Shown: positions 37,383 to 51,888 of the stretch, piece after piece
Layout of the letters: every line of letters starts with the position of its first letter
How positions within the stretch are numbered: position 1 is the stretch's first letter
Origin: Saururus chinensis
Taxonomy: Eukaryota > Streptophyta > Magnoliopsida > Piperales > Saururaceae
Assembly: GCA_035235625.1 (NCBI GenBank)
Contig: CP141145.1
Coordinates: 8,742,001-8,806,000, forward strand
Length of the DNA stretch: 64,000 nt
Direction of reading: 5' to 3'
Made by a program: the position numbers and the translations under genes
Notes under the pieces: model-generated
Databases searched by the model: none
Told to the model about the DNA's origin: nothing
Seen by the model: only the letters and a program-made list of their open reading frames with translations

Positions 37383-40300
37383 TTGCTTAAGTTATATCTT
37401 TTTGATAAATTAGAACCGATTTAAGTTGAAAATGTGTACAAATTGTTATATCATTGAAATTGTAAAGAGACCTCTCATTCATTTATTACGTTCGTAATAA
37501 CGAGTCAAATTGACAAAGTGCTTCCACAATTTGACCATTTTTCCTAAACACCATAGCTCATAACAAATGTATATATTTAATAATTTTAAATGATTACATA
37601 CTTATTTGCTAAGTTTAAAAGAATGAATCAAATGAACTAAACGATAAACCAATCAGACACCTTTTGGTTAAGTTATATCCTTTTAATCGATTAAAACCAA
37701 AGTAAGTTTAGAAAGTGCACAAATCGTTATATCATTTAAAGTTTAAAGAGACCTCCAAAGCAATTTGTCACAATCGTAAAAACAAAATGAATTAACATTG
37801 TGATTCCACAATTTGACTGTTATTCCTTAACTTATATGATTTCATTCGCTTAACTTGATTTAGAACAAAGTACCGAAGCTCGTCACGAATATATATTTAA
37901 TTATTATAAATAACTATGTACTCATTTGCTAAGTTCAAAATAATGAATTAAACATACTAAATGACGAACTAATCAGACCACTATTGGTCAAATTATATCC
38001 ATTTAATCGATTAAAACCGAGGTAAGTTAAGAATATGCAAAAATTATTATATTGTTTAAACTATAAAAAGACATCCTATTAATTTGTTACTTTCGTAATA
38101 ATGAATCAAATTGATAAAATGATTCCACAATTTGACCATACTTCTTTATCTTATATGATTTCCTTCTCTTAACTAGATTTAGAACAAAGCACAATAGCTC
38201 ATCACGAATATATGTTTAATTGTTTTCAATGATTACGTACTCATTTGCTAAGTTCAAAAGTATAAATCAAACGTACTAATCAACGAACCAATCGGACCCC
38301 TTTCGTTCAATCCTTTTAATCGATTAAAACCAAAGTGAGTTAAGAATGTGCAAAAATTGTTACTCTAAAGAGACCTCCCATTAATTTGTTACATTCGTAA
38401 AAGCGAATCGAATTGATGGAGTGATTCCACAATTTGACTATTCTTTCTTAACATATACGATTTCATTCGCTTAACTAGATTTAGAATAAACTACCAAAGC
38501 TCGACATGAATGTATATTTAATTGTTTGAAATAAATATATACTTATTTGCTAAGTTCCAAAGAATAAATCAATTGTACTAAATGATGAACCATTCAGACC
38601 CCTTTTGGTCAATTATATCCTTAAAACTGAACTAAGTTAAGAATGTACTAAAATCGTTATATCGTTTAAAGTTTAAAGAGACCTCCCCTTCATTTGTTAC
38701 ATTCGTAATAATGAATCAAATTAAAAAAGTGATTCCAAAATTTAACCGTTCTTCCTTTACTTATATAATGTCATTCGCTTAGCTATATTTTGAATAAAGC
38801 ACGAAAGTTTGTCATGAATATATATTTAATATTTTTAAATGAATACTCATTTGCCAAGGTTGAAAAAATTAATGAAATATACTAAACAATGAACCAATCA
38901 GACCCCTTTTGGTAAAGTTATATCTTTTTTATTAATTAAAACTGAAGCAAGTTAATAATGTGCACTAATTGTTATATCGTTTAAAGTTTAAAGAGACCTC
39001 CCATTAATTTATTACGTTCGTAAAAATGAATCGAATTGACAAAGTGATTCCACAATTTGACTATTTTTCCTTAACTTAAATGATTTCATTTGTTTAACTT
39101 GATTTAGAACAAAGTACCAATGCTCATAACGAATGTATATTTAATTGTTTTAAATAACTAAGTCCTCATTTGCTTAGTTCGAAATTATGAATCAAACATA
39201 CTAAACGACGAACTAATCGGAGCACTTTTGGTCAAATTATATACTTTTGATCGATTAAAACCAAAGTAAGTTAAAAATGTGCACAAATTGTTATATCGTT
39301 TAAAGTATAAAAAGACATCCTATTCATTTGCTACTTTCATAATAACAAATCAAATTGACAAAATAACTCCACAATTTGATTGTACTTCTTCAACTTACAT
39401 GATTTTATTCGCTTAACTAGATTTAGAACAAAACGACGAACCAATCGGACACCTTTCGTTCAAGTTATATCCTTTTGATCGATTGAAACCCAAGTAAGTT
39501 AAGAATGTGGAAAAATTGTTATATCGTTGAAAGTTTAAGGAGACCTCCCGTGCATTTGTTATATACATAATAACTAATCAAATTAACAATGCGATACCCC
39601 AATTTGACAGTTCATCCTTAATTTATTTGATTTTATTCGCTTTAGTTTTATATTATAACACTAAAGCTCATCATGAATTTTATTAGATTATTTTAAATAC
39701 CTACATACTCATTTGTTAAGTTCGAAATAAAAATTCAAATGCACAAAATGACAAACCAATCAAACCACTTTTAGTCATGTCCTTTTAATCGATTAAAACC
39801 GAAGTAAGTTAAGAATGTGCACAAATCGTTATATCATTTAAAGTTTAAAGAGTCCTCCCATTCATTTGTTATGTTTGTAACAACAAATCAAATTAACAAA
39901 GTAATTCCACAATTTGACCGTTCTTCCTTAACTTATATAATTTCATTTATTTAACTAGATTTAGAACAAAATACGATTGCTCGTCACAAATGTATATTTT
40001 ATTCTTTTAAATGAATACATACTCATTTGCTATGTTCGAAAGAATTAATCAAATGTTCTAAACAACAAACCAATCAGACCCTTTTTAGTCAAGTTATATC
40101 CTTTTGATTTATTAAACTGTAGTAAGTTAAGAATGTGCACAAATCATTACATCACTTAAACTTTAAAGAGGCCATCATTTCATTTGTTACATTCATAATA
40201 ACAAATTGAATTAAAAAAATGATTCCATAATTTAACTATCATTCCTTAACTTATATGATTTTATTAACTTAACTCGATTTACATAAATGCACCAAAGCTC

Positions 40301-43300
40301 GTCACAAATGTATATTAAATTGTTTTAAATAACTACGTACTAATTTGCTATGTTAGAAATAATGAATCTAACATACTAAATGATGAACCAATCGAACTGC
40401 TTTTAGACAAGTTTTATCCTTTTAATCGATTAAAACTGAAGTAAGTTAAAAAAGTGCAAAAATCATTATATCATTTTAGATTATAGCACTAAAACTCGTC
40501 ATGAATGTATATTAAATTATTTTAAATAACTGCATAATCATTTGTTAGGTTTGAAATAATAAATCAAATACACTAAATGACGAACTAGTCGGACAACTTT
40601 AGGTCAAGTTATATCCAAAAAATAGATTAAAACTTAAGCAAGTTAAGAATGCGCACAAATCATTATATCATTTAAAGTTTAAATAGACATCCCATTCATT
40701 TGCTATGTTTGTCATAACAAATCAAATTAACAAAGTGATTTAATTATTTGACCATTATTCATTAACTTATATGGTTTCATTCGCTTAACTTGATTTTAAA
40801 CAAAGCACCAAAGCTCGTCACGAATGTAAATTTAATTATTTTAAATGAATATGTACTCATTTTCTAAGTTCGAAAGAGTGAATCAAATTTACTAAACGAT
40901 GAACCAATCAGACACCTTTTGGTCAAGTTATCTCCTTTTGATCAATTAAAACAAATGTAAGTTAAGAATGTGTACAAATTGTTATATCATTCAAAGTGAT
41001 TTCACAATTTTCTTGTCCATCTTAACTTATATAAATTCATTCGCTTAACTAGATTTTCAACAAAGCACCAAAGCTCATCACCCCTTTTGGTCAAGTTATA
41101 TCCTTTTATTTGATTAAATTTGAAGTAAGGTTGAGAATGTCCAAATATCGTTATATCATTTAAAGTTTAAAAAGACCCCCATTCATTTGTTACATTCGTA
41201 ATAACGAATCCAATTGGAAAAGTGATTCTACAATTTGACCATTCTTCGTTTACTTATATAATTTCATTCGCTTGACTATATTTAGAATAAAACACAAAAG
41301 CTCATCATGAATTGATATTTTAATTGTTTTAATTGAATACATACTCATTTACTACGTTTATCATTCGCTTTACTAGATTTAGAATAAAGCACTAAAGCTC
41401 ATCACAAAAGTATATTTAATTGTTTTAAATAAATACATACCCATTTGCTAAGTTCAAAAGAATTAATTAAATGTACAAATCGTTATATCGTTTAAAGTGT
41501 AAAAAGACCTCCTATGTATTTGTTACGTTCGTAATAACAAATCAAATCGACAAAGTGATTCTACAATTTGACCATTCTTCCTTAACTTATATGATTGCAT
41601 TCACTTAACTATATTTATAACAAAACAACATACCTCGTAACGAATATATATTTAATTATTTTAAATGATTACATACTCATTTGCTAAGTTTAAAAGAATG
41701 AATGAAACATACAAAACAACGAACCAATCGGACACCTTTTGTTTATGTTATTTCTTTTTCATCAATTAAAACCAAACTAAGTTTAGAAAGTGCACAAATC
41801 CTTATATCGTTTAAAGTTTAAAGAGACCTCCAAGTAATTTGTTACATTCGTAAAAACAAAACGAATTGACAATGTGATTCCACAATTTGACCGTTCATCC
41901 TTAACTTATATTATTTCATTCGCTTAACTTGATTTAGAACAAAGTACCAAAGCTCGTCACGAGTGTATATTTAATTATTTTAAATAACTACATACTCATT
42001 TGCTAAGTTCAAATTTATGAATTGAATGTAGTAAATGACAAACTAATCAGACCACTTTTGGTCAAATTATATCCTTTTGATCGATTAAAACCAAAGTAAG
42101 TTAAGAATGTACAAAAATCATTGTATCGTTTAAATTATAAAAAGACATCCTATTAATTTGTTACTTTCGTTATAACAAATCGAATTGACAAAAAAATTCC
42201 ACAATTTGACCGTACTTCTTTTATCTTATATGATTTCATTCTCTTAACTAGATTTAGAACAAAGCATAATAGCTCGTAACGAATGTATTTTTAATTACTT
42301 TAATTGATTATGTACTCATTTGCTAAGTTCAAAATAATGAATCCAACGTACTAAACAACAAACTAATCGGACCCCTTTCATTCCAGTTATATCCTTTTGA
42401 TCGATTAAAACCAAAGTAAGTTAAGAATGTGCATATATCGTTATATTATTTAAAGTTTAAAGACACATCCCATTAATTTGTTACATTCATAAAAATGAAT
42501 CGAATTGACGGAGTGAATCCATAATTTGACCATTCTTCCTTAACAATTATGATTTCATTTGCTTATCTAGATTTAGAAGAAAATACCATAGCTCGACATG
42601 AATGTATATTTAATTATTTTAAATAACTACGTACTCATTTGTTAAGTTCAAAATTATGAATCATTTGTACTAAATGACGAACTAATCGGGCCACTATTGG
42701 TCAAATTATATCCTTTTGATCAATTGAAACCGAAGTAAGTTAAAAATGTGCACATATCGTTATATCGTTTAAAGTATAAAGAGATATCCTATTTATTTGT
42801 TATTTTCGTAATAAAGAATAAAATTGACAAAATGATTCCACAATTTGACTGTTCTTCCTTAACTTATATGATTTTATTTACTTAACTTGATTTAGAACAA
42901 AGCACCATAGCTCGTCATGAATGTATAAATAATTATTTTAAATAAATAGGTACTCATTTGTCATGTTCAAAAGAATAAATAAAATGTACTAAATGACAAA
43001 CCAATCAGACCTTTTTCGTTCAAGTTATATCCTTTTGATCGATTAAAACCGAAGTAAGTTAAGAATGTGCACAAATCATTATATTGTTTATAGTTCAATG
43101 AAACATCCTATTCATTTGTTGCGTTCATAAGAAAGTGCACAAATCGTTATGTCAATTAAAGTTTAAAAATACCTCCCATTTATTTGTTACGTTCGTAATA
43201 ACGAGTCAAATTAACAAAGTGATTCCACAATTTGACCATTCTTCCTTAAATTTATATGATTTTATTCGCTTAACTAGATTTTAAACAAAGCACCAAAGCT

Positions 43301-46300
43301 CGTTAACAATGTATATTTAATTTTTTTAAATAAATACGTGCTCATTTGCTATGTTCAAAAGAATAAATCAAACGTACTAAATGACGAACCAATCGCACCC
43401 CTTTTGGTCAAGTTATATCTTTTTGATTAATTAAAACCGAAGTAAGTTAAGAATATGTACAAATCATTATATCATTTAAAGTTTAAAGAGGCATCTCGCT
43501 CATTTGTTATGTCAAGTAATAACAAATCAATGTTTTAAATTAATATGTCCTTATTTGTTAAGTTAAATAGAATTAATTAGACATACTAAACGACGAACCA
43601 ATCGGGCCCCTTTTGGTCAAGTTATATTCTTTTAATCGATTAAAACTGAAGTAAGTTAATAATGTGCTCAAATCATTAAATCGTTTAACGTTTCAAGAGA
43701 CTTCCCATTCATTTGTTACATTCGTAATAATGAATCAAATTGACAAATTGATTCCACAATTTGACCGTTCTTCCTTAACTTATACCATTTCATTCACTTA
43801 ACTACATAAAGAACAAAGAACCAAAGTGTCACGAATGTATATTTAATTATTTTAAATCAATACATACACATTAACTAAGGTCAAATGTATATATCAAACA
43901 TACTAAACGATGAACCAATGGGACCTATTTTTCTCAAGTTATATGCTTTTAAATAATGAAAACCGAAGTAAGTTAAGAATGTGCACAAATAAGGACCTCC
44001 TTTTCTCAAATCATTATATCGTTTAAAGTTTCAAAAGACTTCTAATTTATTTATTACATTCATAATAACGAATTAAAATTACAAAATGATTTCACAATTT
44101 GACTATTCTTCTTTAACTTATATCATTTCATTTGCTTAACTATACATTTAGAACCAAGAACCAAATTTTGTAACGAATGTATATTTAATTTTTTAAATTA
44201 CTACGTATTCATTTACTAAGTTTGAAAGAAATAAATTAAATGTACTAAACAAAGAACCAATCACACCTCTTTTTTTCAAGTTATATCCTTTAGATCGATG
44301 AAAACCGAAGTAAGTTCATAATGTGCACAAATCTTTATATCAATTAAAGTTTCAAGAGACCCCCATTCATTTGTTACGTTCATAATAACGAATCAAATTG
44401 ACAAAGTGATTCCACAATTTAATCATTCTTCCTTAACTTGTAAAATTTCATTCGCTTAACTAGATTTAGAAAAAAACACAAAACCTTTTCACGAATTTAT
44501 ATTTAATTATTTTAAATGAATATATAATCATTTGCTAAGTTAAAAAGAATAACTAAAATGTACTAAACGACGAACCAATCGGACCCCTTTTTAACAAGTT
44601 ATACCCATTTGATCGATTAAAAATGAATAAAGTTAAAAATGTGCACAAATTGTTATATCGATTAAAGTTTAAAGAGACCTCCCATTAATTTGTTACATTT
44701 GTAATAATGAATTAAATTAACAAAGTGATTCCATAGTTTGACCGTTCTTCCTTAGTTTATATTACTTTATTCGCTTAACGAAATTTAGAACAAAGCACCA
44801 AAGCTCGTGATGAATTTATATTTAATTATTTTAAATTAACAGATTTTTATTTGTTAAGTTTAAAATAATGAATCAAACGTACTAAACGACGAACTTCAGA
44901 CTCTTTTTGGTCAAGTTATATCCTTTTAATTGTTTAAAACCGAAGTTTAGAATGTGTACAAATCGTAATATCTTTTCGAGTTTAAAGACCCATTTATATG
45001 TTACGTTCATAATAACAAATCAAATTGACAAAGTGATTCCACAAGTCAACCGTTCTTCCTTAACTTATATAATTTCATTTGCTTAACTAAATTTAGAACA
45101 AAGCACAATAGCTAGTAACGAATGTATATTTAATTTTTTTAAATGATTACATCTTCATTTGTTAAGGTCAAAAGAATGAATCAAACATACTATATGACGA
45201 ACCAATCGGACCCTTTTTGGTCAAGTTATATCCTTTTCATCGATTAAAACTAAAGTAAGTTAAGAATGTAAACAAATCATTATATCATTTAGAGTTTCAA
45301 GAGACTTCCTATTCATTTGTTACGTTCATAATAATGAATCAAATTGATAAAGTGATTCTACTATTTGACCGTTCTTCCTTAACTTATATTATTTCATTCG
45401 CTTAACTACATTTAGAACTAAGAACCAAAGCTCGTTACAAATGTATATTTAATTATTTTAAAAGAATATGTACTTATTTACTTAGTTTGAAAGAATAAAT
45501 TAAACATACTTAACGACGAACCAATCGGACCCCTTTCGGTCAGGTTATATCCTTTTGATCGATGAAAACTAAAGTACGTTAAGAATGTGTACAAATCGTT
45601 ATATTGTTTAAAGTTTAAAGAGACTTCTCATTAATTTGTTACATTTGTATTAACAAGTCAAATTAACAAAATGATTTCACGTTTGACCGTTATTCCTTAG
45701 TTTACATGATTTCATGCGTTTAACTAAATTTAGAACAATTCACCAAAGCTCGTGAAGAATGTATATTTAGTTATTTTAAATAAATACATATTCATTTGTT
45801 AAGTTCAAAATAATAAATCAAAAGTACTAAACGTCAAACAAATTGGAACCCTTTTGGTCAAGTTATATCCTTTTGATCTATTAGATCCGAAGTAAGTTAA
45901 AAATGTGAACAAATCATTATATAATTAAATGTTTTAAGAGACCTCCGATTTGTTTGTTACGTTCGTAATAGCGAATCAAAGTGACAAAGTGAATCCACTA
46001 TTTGACTGTTCTTCCTTAACATATATCATTTCATTTGCTTAACTACATTTAGAACCAAGAACCAAAGCTCGTCACAAATGTATGTCTAATGATTTTAAAT
46101 GAATATGTACTCATTTACTTAGTTATAAAGAATAAATCAAACGTACTAAACAACGAACCAATCGGACCCCTTTTGGCAAGTTATATCCTTTTGATCGTTG
46201 AAAACTGAAGTAAGTTAAGAATGTGCAAAAATCATTATATCGTTTAATGTTTCAAGAGACCTTTATTTCATTTGTTACGTTTGTAATAACGAATCAAATT

Positions 46301-49300
46301 AAGAAAGTAATTTCACAATTTGACCATTCTTCCTTAACTTATATGATTTCAATCGCTTAACTAGATTTAGAACAAAACACCAAAGCTTTTCACAAATGTA
46401 TATTTAATTAATTTAAATTAATACACAATCATTTGCTAAGTTCAAAAGAATAAATAAAAAGTAGCAAATGACGAACCAATCAGAACCCTTTTGATGGAAA
46501 TGGAAAAGGCGCAGCGGTTGCAGCAAGAGAGAACAAATGAATGGAATCCGATTCCACATGGAACGCCGGCTCATGACCTGTTGGAGACCTTCAAATGCAA
46601 GTGATGGCGCTCACAAGAAAATGAGCATTTGCAACTACCCCCCCCCCCCCCCCCACAAGATTGAAGAGATGAGCCACTGATAAGTGCTTTGGATGGGCAC
46701 ACCTTCAAGAAAACCTGATTTTTGGAGTGATTCCACAATTTGACCATTCTTCCTTAATTTATATGATTTTATTCGCTTAACTAGATTTTAAACAAAGTAC
46801 CAAAGCTCGTTAACAATGTATATTTAATTTTTTTAAATAAATACGTGCTCATTTGCTATGTTCAAAAGCATAAATCAAACATACTAAATGACGAACCAAT
46901 CGCACCCCTTTTGGTCAAGTTATATCCTTTTGATTGATTAAAACTGAAGTAAGTTAAGAATGTGTACAAATCATTATATCATTTAAAGTTTAAAGAGGCA
47001 TCTCGTTCATTTGTTATGTCAAGTAATAACAAATCAATGTTTTAAATTAATATGTTCTTATTTGTTAAGTTAAATAGAATTAATTAGACATACTAAACGA
47101 TGAACCAATTGGACCCCTTTTGGTCAAGTTATATTCTTTTAATCGATTAAAACTGAAGTAAGTTAAGAATGTGCTCAAATCATTATATCGTTTAAAGTTT
47201 CAAGAGATTTCTCATTCATTTGTTACGTTCGTAATAACGAATCAAATTGACAAATTGATTCCACAATTTGACCATTCTTCCTTAACTTATATCATTTCAT
47301 TCGCTTAACTCCATTTATAACAAAGAACCAAAGCTCGTCACGAATACATATTTAATTATTTTAAAAGAATATGTAATCATTTACTTACTTCGGAAAAATT
47401 AATTAAACGTACTAAATGCATACCATTCAAACTCATTTTGGTTAAGTTATATCCTTTTGATTGATGAAAACCAAATTAAGTTAAAAATATGTCTAAATCG
47501 TTATATCATTTAGAGTTTAAAGAGACCTCTCAATCATATGTTGTTATGTTCATAATAACAAATAAAATTAACCAAGTGATTCTACAATTTGACCGTTCTG
47601 CATTATCTTTTATGATTTCATTTGGCTAACTAGATTTAGAACAAAGTACCAAAGCTACTTACGAATGTGTATTTTATTATTTTAAATGAATACGTACTCA
47701 TTTTCTAAGTTCAAAAGAATAAATTAAATGTACTAAATGACGAACCAATTAGACCACTTTTAGTCAAGTTATATATTTTTAATCGATTAAAACCGAAGTA
47801 AGTTAAGAATGTCCACAAATCGTTATATCGTTTTCAGTTTAAATAGACCATTTATTCATTTTTTGCATTCGTAATAACGAATCAAATTGACAAAGTGATT
47901 TCAGAATTTAATTGTTTTCCTTAGATTATATGATTTCATTCGCTTAACTAGATTTTGAAAAATTCACTAAATCTCATCATCAATGTATACTTAAATATTT
48001 TGAATTAATAAGTTCTCATTTGCTAAGTTTAGAAGAAAGAATCAAACGTGCTAAACGATGAACCAATTAGACCACTTTTGGTCAAGTTATATATGTTTAA
48101 TCGATTAAAACCGAAGTAAGTTAAGAATGTGCACAAATTGTTATATCGGTTAAAGTTTATAGAGATGTCTCATTCATATGTTACGTTCATAATAATTAAT
48201 CAAATTAATAAAGTGATTCCATAATCTGACCGTTCTTCTTTAACTTCTATGATTTTATTCCCTTAACTAGATTTAGAACAAATGACCAAATCTCGTCATG
48301 AATGTATATTTATTTATTTAAAATAAATACGTACTCATTTGCTAAGTTAAAAAGAATAAATTAAACATACTAAATGACGAACCAATCGTACCAATTTTAG
48401 CAAGTTATATTTTTTTAATTGATTAAAATTGGGTCCAAAAATTGTTATATTTTTAAAGTTTTAATAAACCTCTTATTCATTTGTTATGTTCATAATAACG
48501 AATCAAATTTACATAGTGATTTCACAATTAAACCGTTTTCCCTTAGCTTATATGATTTTATTCGCTTAATAAGATTTAAAAAAAATCCACTAAAGCTCAT
48601 CAAGAATGTACATTTAATTATTTTAAATTACTACATACACATTTAATAAGTTTGAAATAATAAATCAAACGTGCTAAACGACGAACCAATCGGACCCCTT
48701 TTGGTTAAGTTATATCCTTTTGATCGATTAAAACTAGAGAAATTTAAGAATTTGTGCAAATCGTTATATCATTTTAAGTTTAAAGAGACCTCTCATTCAT
48801 TTGTTAAATTTGTAATAACAAATCAAATTAACAAAGTGATTCTACAATTTGACCGTTCTTCCTTAACTTATATCATTTCATTCGCTTAATTAAATTTAAA
48901 ACAAAGCACCAAAGCTCCTGAAGAATGTATATTTAATTATTTTCAATAAATACATAATCAATTGCTAAGTTCAAAATAACGAACCAATCAATAGTACTAA
49001 ACAACGAACCAATTAGACCCCTTTTGGTTAAGTTATATCGTTTTGATCGATTAAAACCGAAGTAAGTTAAGAATGTGAACAAATCATTATATCGATTAAA
49101 GTTTCGGGAAACCTCCTATTCATTTGTTACGTTCGTAATAATGAATTAAATTTACAAAGTTATTCTGTAATTTGACCGATCATCTTTAACATATTATTTT
49201 ATTCGCTTAACTACACATTTAGAACCAAGAACCAAAGCTCGTCAAGAATGAATATATAATTATTTTAAATGAATACGTACCTCATTTACTAAGTTTGAAA

Positions 49301-51128
49301 GAAATAAATTAAACATACTAAACTATGAACCAATCGGACTCCTTTTGGTCAAGATATGTCCTTTTGATTAAAACTTAAGTAAGTTAAGAATGTCCATAAA
49401 TCATTATATCGTTGAAAGTTTAAATTGACCTTTTATTTATTTATTACATTCATAATAATGAATCAAATTGACAAAGTGATTCCACAATTTAACTGTTCTT
49501 CCGAAGCTTATATGACTTCATTCACTTAACTAGATTTAGAAAAATGTATTAAAGCTTGTCAGGAATGTATATTTAATTGTTTTAGCTAAATACGTAAGAT
49601 TTGCTAAGTTCCAAAGAATGAATCAAACCTACTAAACAGCGAACAAATCAAACAATTTTGGTCAAGTTATATCCTTTTGTTTGACTGAAACCGAAGTTAG
49701 TTAAGAATATACACAAATAATTATATTATTTAAATTTAAAAATACCTTCAATTCATTTGTCACATTCGTAATAATAAATAAAATTGACATGATTCCACAA
49801 TTTAACCATTCTTCCTTAACTTATTTTATTTCATTCACTTAACTAGATTTAGAACAAAGAACTAAAGCTCATCACGAATGTCTATTTAATTATTTTAAAT
49901 TAATATATACTCATTTGCTTAGTTTGAAAGAATGACTTAAATGTACAAAATGACAAACTAATCGGACCACTTTTAGTCAAGTTATATTAGTTTAATCAAT
50001 TAAAATTGAAGTAAGTTAAGAATGTGAATAAATCGTTATATCGTTTAAAGTTTAAACAAGCCTCCCATTCAAATGTAATGCTCATAATAACGAATTAAAT
50101 TAACAAACTGATTCCACAATTTGATCATTCTTCATTAGCTTTTATGATTTTATTTGCCTAACTAGATTTAGAACAAAGCTCCTCACAGATGTATTATTAG
50201 TTATTTTAAATAAATACGTACTCATTTACTAAGTTTAAAAGTGTACCAAATGACTAACCAATCAGACCACTTTTAGTCAAATTATATCATTTTAATTGAT
50301 TACATCAAAAGTTAAGAATGTCCACAAATCATTTTATCGTTTAAAGTTTATATAGAGCTCATATTCATTTGTTATGTTTGTAATAATGAATTAAATTAAC
50401 AAAGTGATTCCATAATTTAACTATTCTTCCTTAACTTGTATAATTTCTTTCACTTAACTAGATTTAGAAAAATGTACTAAAGTTCATCACAAATGTATAT
50501 TTAATTATTTTAAATTAGTACATACTCATTTGCTAAGTTTGAAAGAATGAATTAAACATTATAAATGACGAACCAATCAGACCCCTTTTTGTTAAGTTCT
50601 ATCCTTTTAATAGAATAAAACCGAAGAAAATTAAGAATATGTACAAATCGTTATATCGTTTAAAGTTTAAAGAGACCTCTTATTTATTTGTTACATTTGT
50701 AATAATAAATCAAATTAACAAAGTGATTCCACAATTTCTTGTTCTTCCTTTGCCTATATGATTTCATTCGCTTAACTATAATTAGAACAAAGCACCAAAG
50801 CTCTTGACGAATTTATATTAAACTATTTTAAATAAATACATACTCATTTGCTAAGTTTAAAATATTGAATCAAACGTACAAAATGACAAACCAATTAGAC
50901 CTATTTTGGTCAAGTTTATATCCTTTTGATCGATTAAAACCGAAGTAAGTTAAGAATGTGTACAAATCGTTATGTCGTTTAGAGTTTAAGGAGACCACCC
51001 ATTCATATATTATATTCGAAATAACGAATGAAATTAACAAAGTGATTTCACATTTTGACCATTCTTCATTAGCTTTTATGATTTCATTCACCTAACTAGA
51101 TTGAGAACAAAGCACCAAAGCTCATCAC
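37383..51128. repeat. AT-rich tandem satellite, about 318-bp units
   Basis: Successive units carry recognisable blocks in fixed order: CAAGTTATATCCTTTTGATC, GATTAAAACCGAAGTAAGTT, AATGTGCACAAATCGTTATA, TTAAAGTTTAAAGAGACCTC, TGATTCCACAATTTGACCGT, CTTAACTTATATGATTTCAT, and GAACCAATCGGACC. Spacing between equal blocks is 300-320 bp, giving roughly 43 units with many point differences and some shortened units, for example near 39,430 and 43,510. All units run in the same direction. No open reading frame is conserved. Groups of neighbouring units recur, a sign of higher-order structure. A non-satellite island interrupts it at about 46,494-46,725. Confidence 0.93.
46494..46725. other. Non-satellite island within the satellite, with a run of 17 C
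   Basis: The satellite breaks off after AACCCTTTTGATGG and returns at GGAGTGATTCCACAATTTG, in a different phase of the unit. The 230-bp island is much richer in G and C, includes GGAACGCCGGCTCATGACC and a C run at 46,638-46,654, and matches nothing else in the window. I see no terminal repeats and no target duplicate. Its origin is unknown. Confidence 0.75.
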
Positions 51129-51150
51129 CTTGTAGATTTAATTTATCTTT

Positions 51151-51282
51151 TACAAAATTGGGAACGGGAAAAGCATTCAAGTATGGATAGACCCATGGAC
51201 TGGAAGTTTTTCTTTTTGTATAAAATCTGGATCCAGGTATCGTAATCCCTTAGCATTACAAGGGAAGTGTAGCAGAGAATGT
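51151..51282 (+). mobile_element. LINE fragment, zinc-ribbon region downstream of reverse transcriptase
   Basis: The frame reads YKIGNGKSIQVWIDPWTGSF, matching the W(R)IGNGKSI.VW.DPW pattern that follows the reverse transcriptase in plant L1-type LINEs. Only about 40 codons remain up to a stop at 51,282. It is a truncated scrap directly after the satellite edge. Confidence 0.6.
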
Positions 51283-51888
51283 TAGATAAAGGGGAGAAAT
51301 TGAGAGGGAAAGAGGAGAAGTAGGGGTGAAAGGGAGAAGGACAGAGATTGAAGGAAAGCTACACATTGCATTTTGATATTTTGTCATTTGAGAAGCAGTC
51401 AGAAATTGTAATTCTTATTTTTTCTCTTATTCATTAAACTCATGTTCTCTTTCCCCTTTTGATAATTAATGAAATAGGGGTTTTCCCCCTATTTTAATGA
51501 TCATTAAAAAAAATCCAATCAAAGAGTTGTAGGCATATCCATTTTCGAGAGAAAGCCAGGCTACTTGGGTTACTCCACATGATAGACAAGTTGCAGGTGC
51601 CACATTCATCTCCCTGGACTTTATCAATTTTATTAAAATGCCATCACTCTCTTATGAGCTGGCTTGTTTCTCCTGTCCATTAACACCCTAGTCTATAAGC
51701 CCAATATTCCTTTAAGCCCAACCAATTACTGTAACTTGTAAACAACAACTCACATTGATAGCCTTAAACCAATTAAGCCCATGCCAACCATTACATCTAT
51801 TTCTTAATGATTACTTTACTCAATTCCCTGTCCTCTTCATTATATACCATGCTACCCTAGCCTTTCAAAACTCCTAAAATTTCCAACA
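51280..51888 (-). mobile_element. Copia-like LTR fragment (fossil)
   Basis: On the minus strand it starts TGTTGGAAATTTTAGG, contains a TATA-like GGTATATAATGAAG, and ends TTATCTAACA. The preceding minus-strand AATAGGGGTGGTGGA resembles a polypurine tract, so this could be the 3' LTR of a truncated copia-type element. No coding part is present and no target duplicate is visible. Confidence 0.4.

Noticed and set aside
48419-51091. Short reading frames inside the satellite
   Set aside because: They occupy different frames and strands in different units and are not conserved between units.
37383-51128. Satellite as an active centromere array
   Set aside because: Units are too diverged, the array is short, and it is lodged inside a gene-derived arm. 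Sequence alone gives no support for CENH3 binding.
51280-51888. Complete copia solo LTR
   Set aside because: The ends fit TG..CA, but no flanking duplicate is visible and a polypurine-like tract adjoins one end, so only a truncated fragment is claimed.
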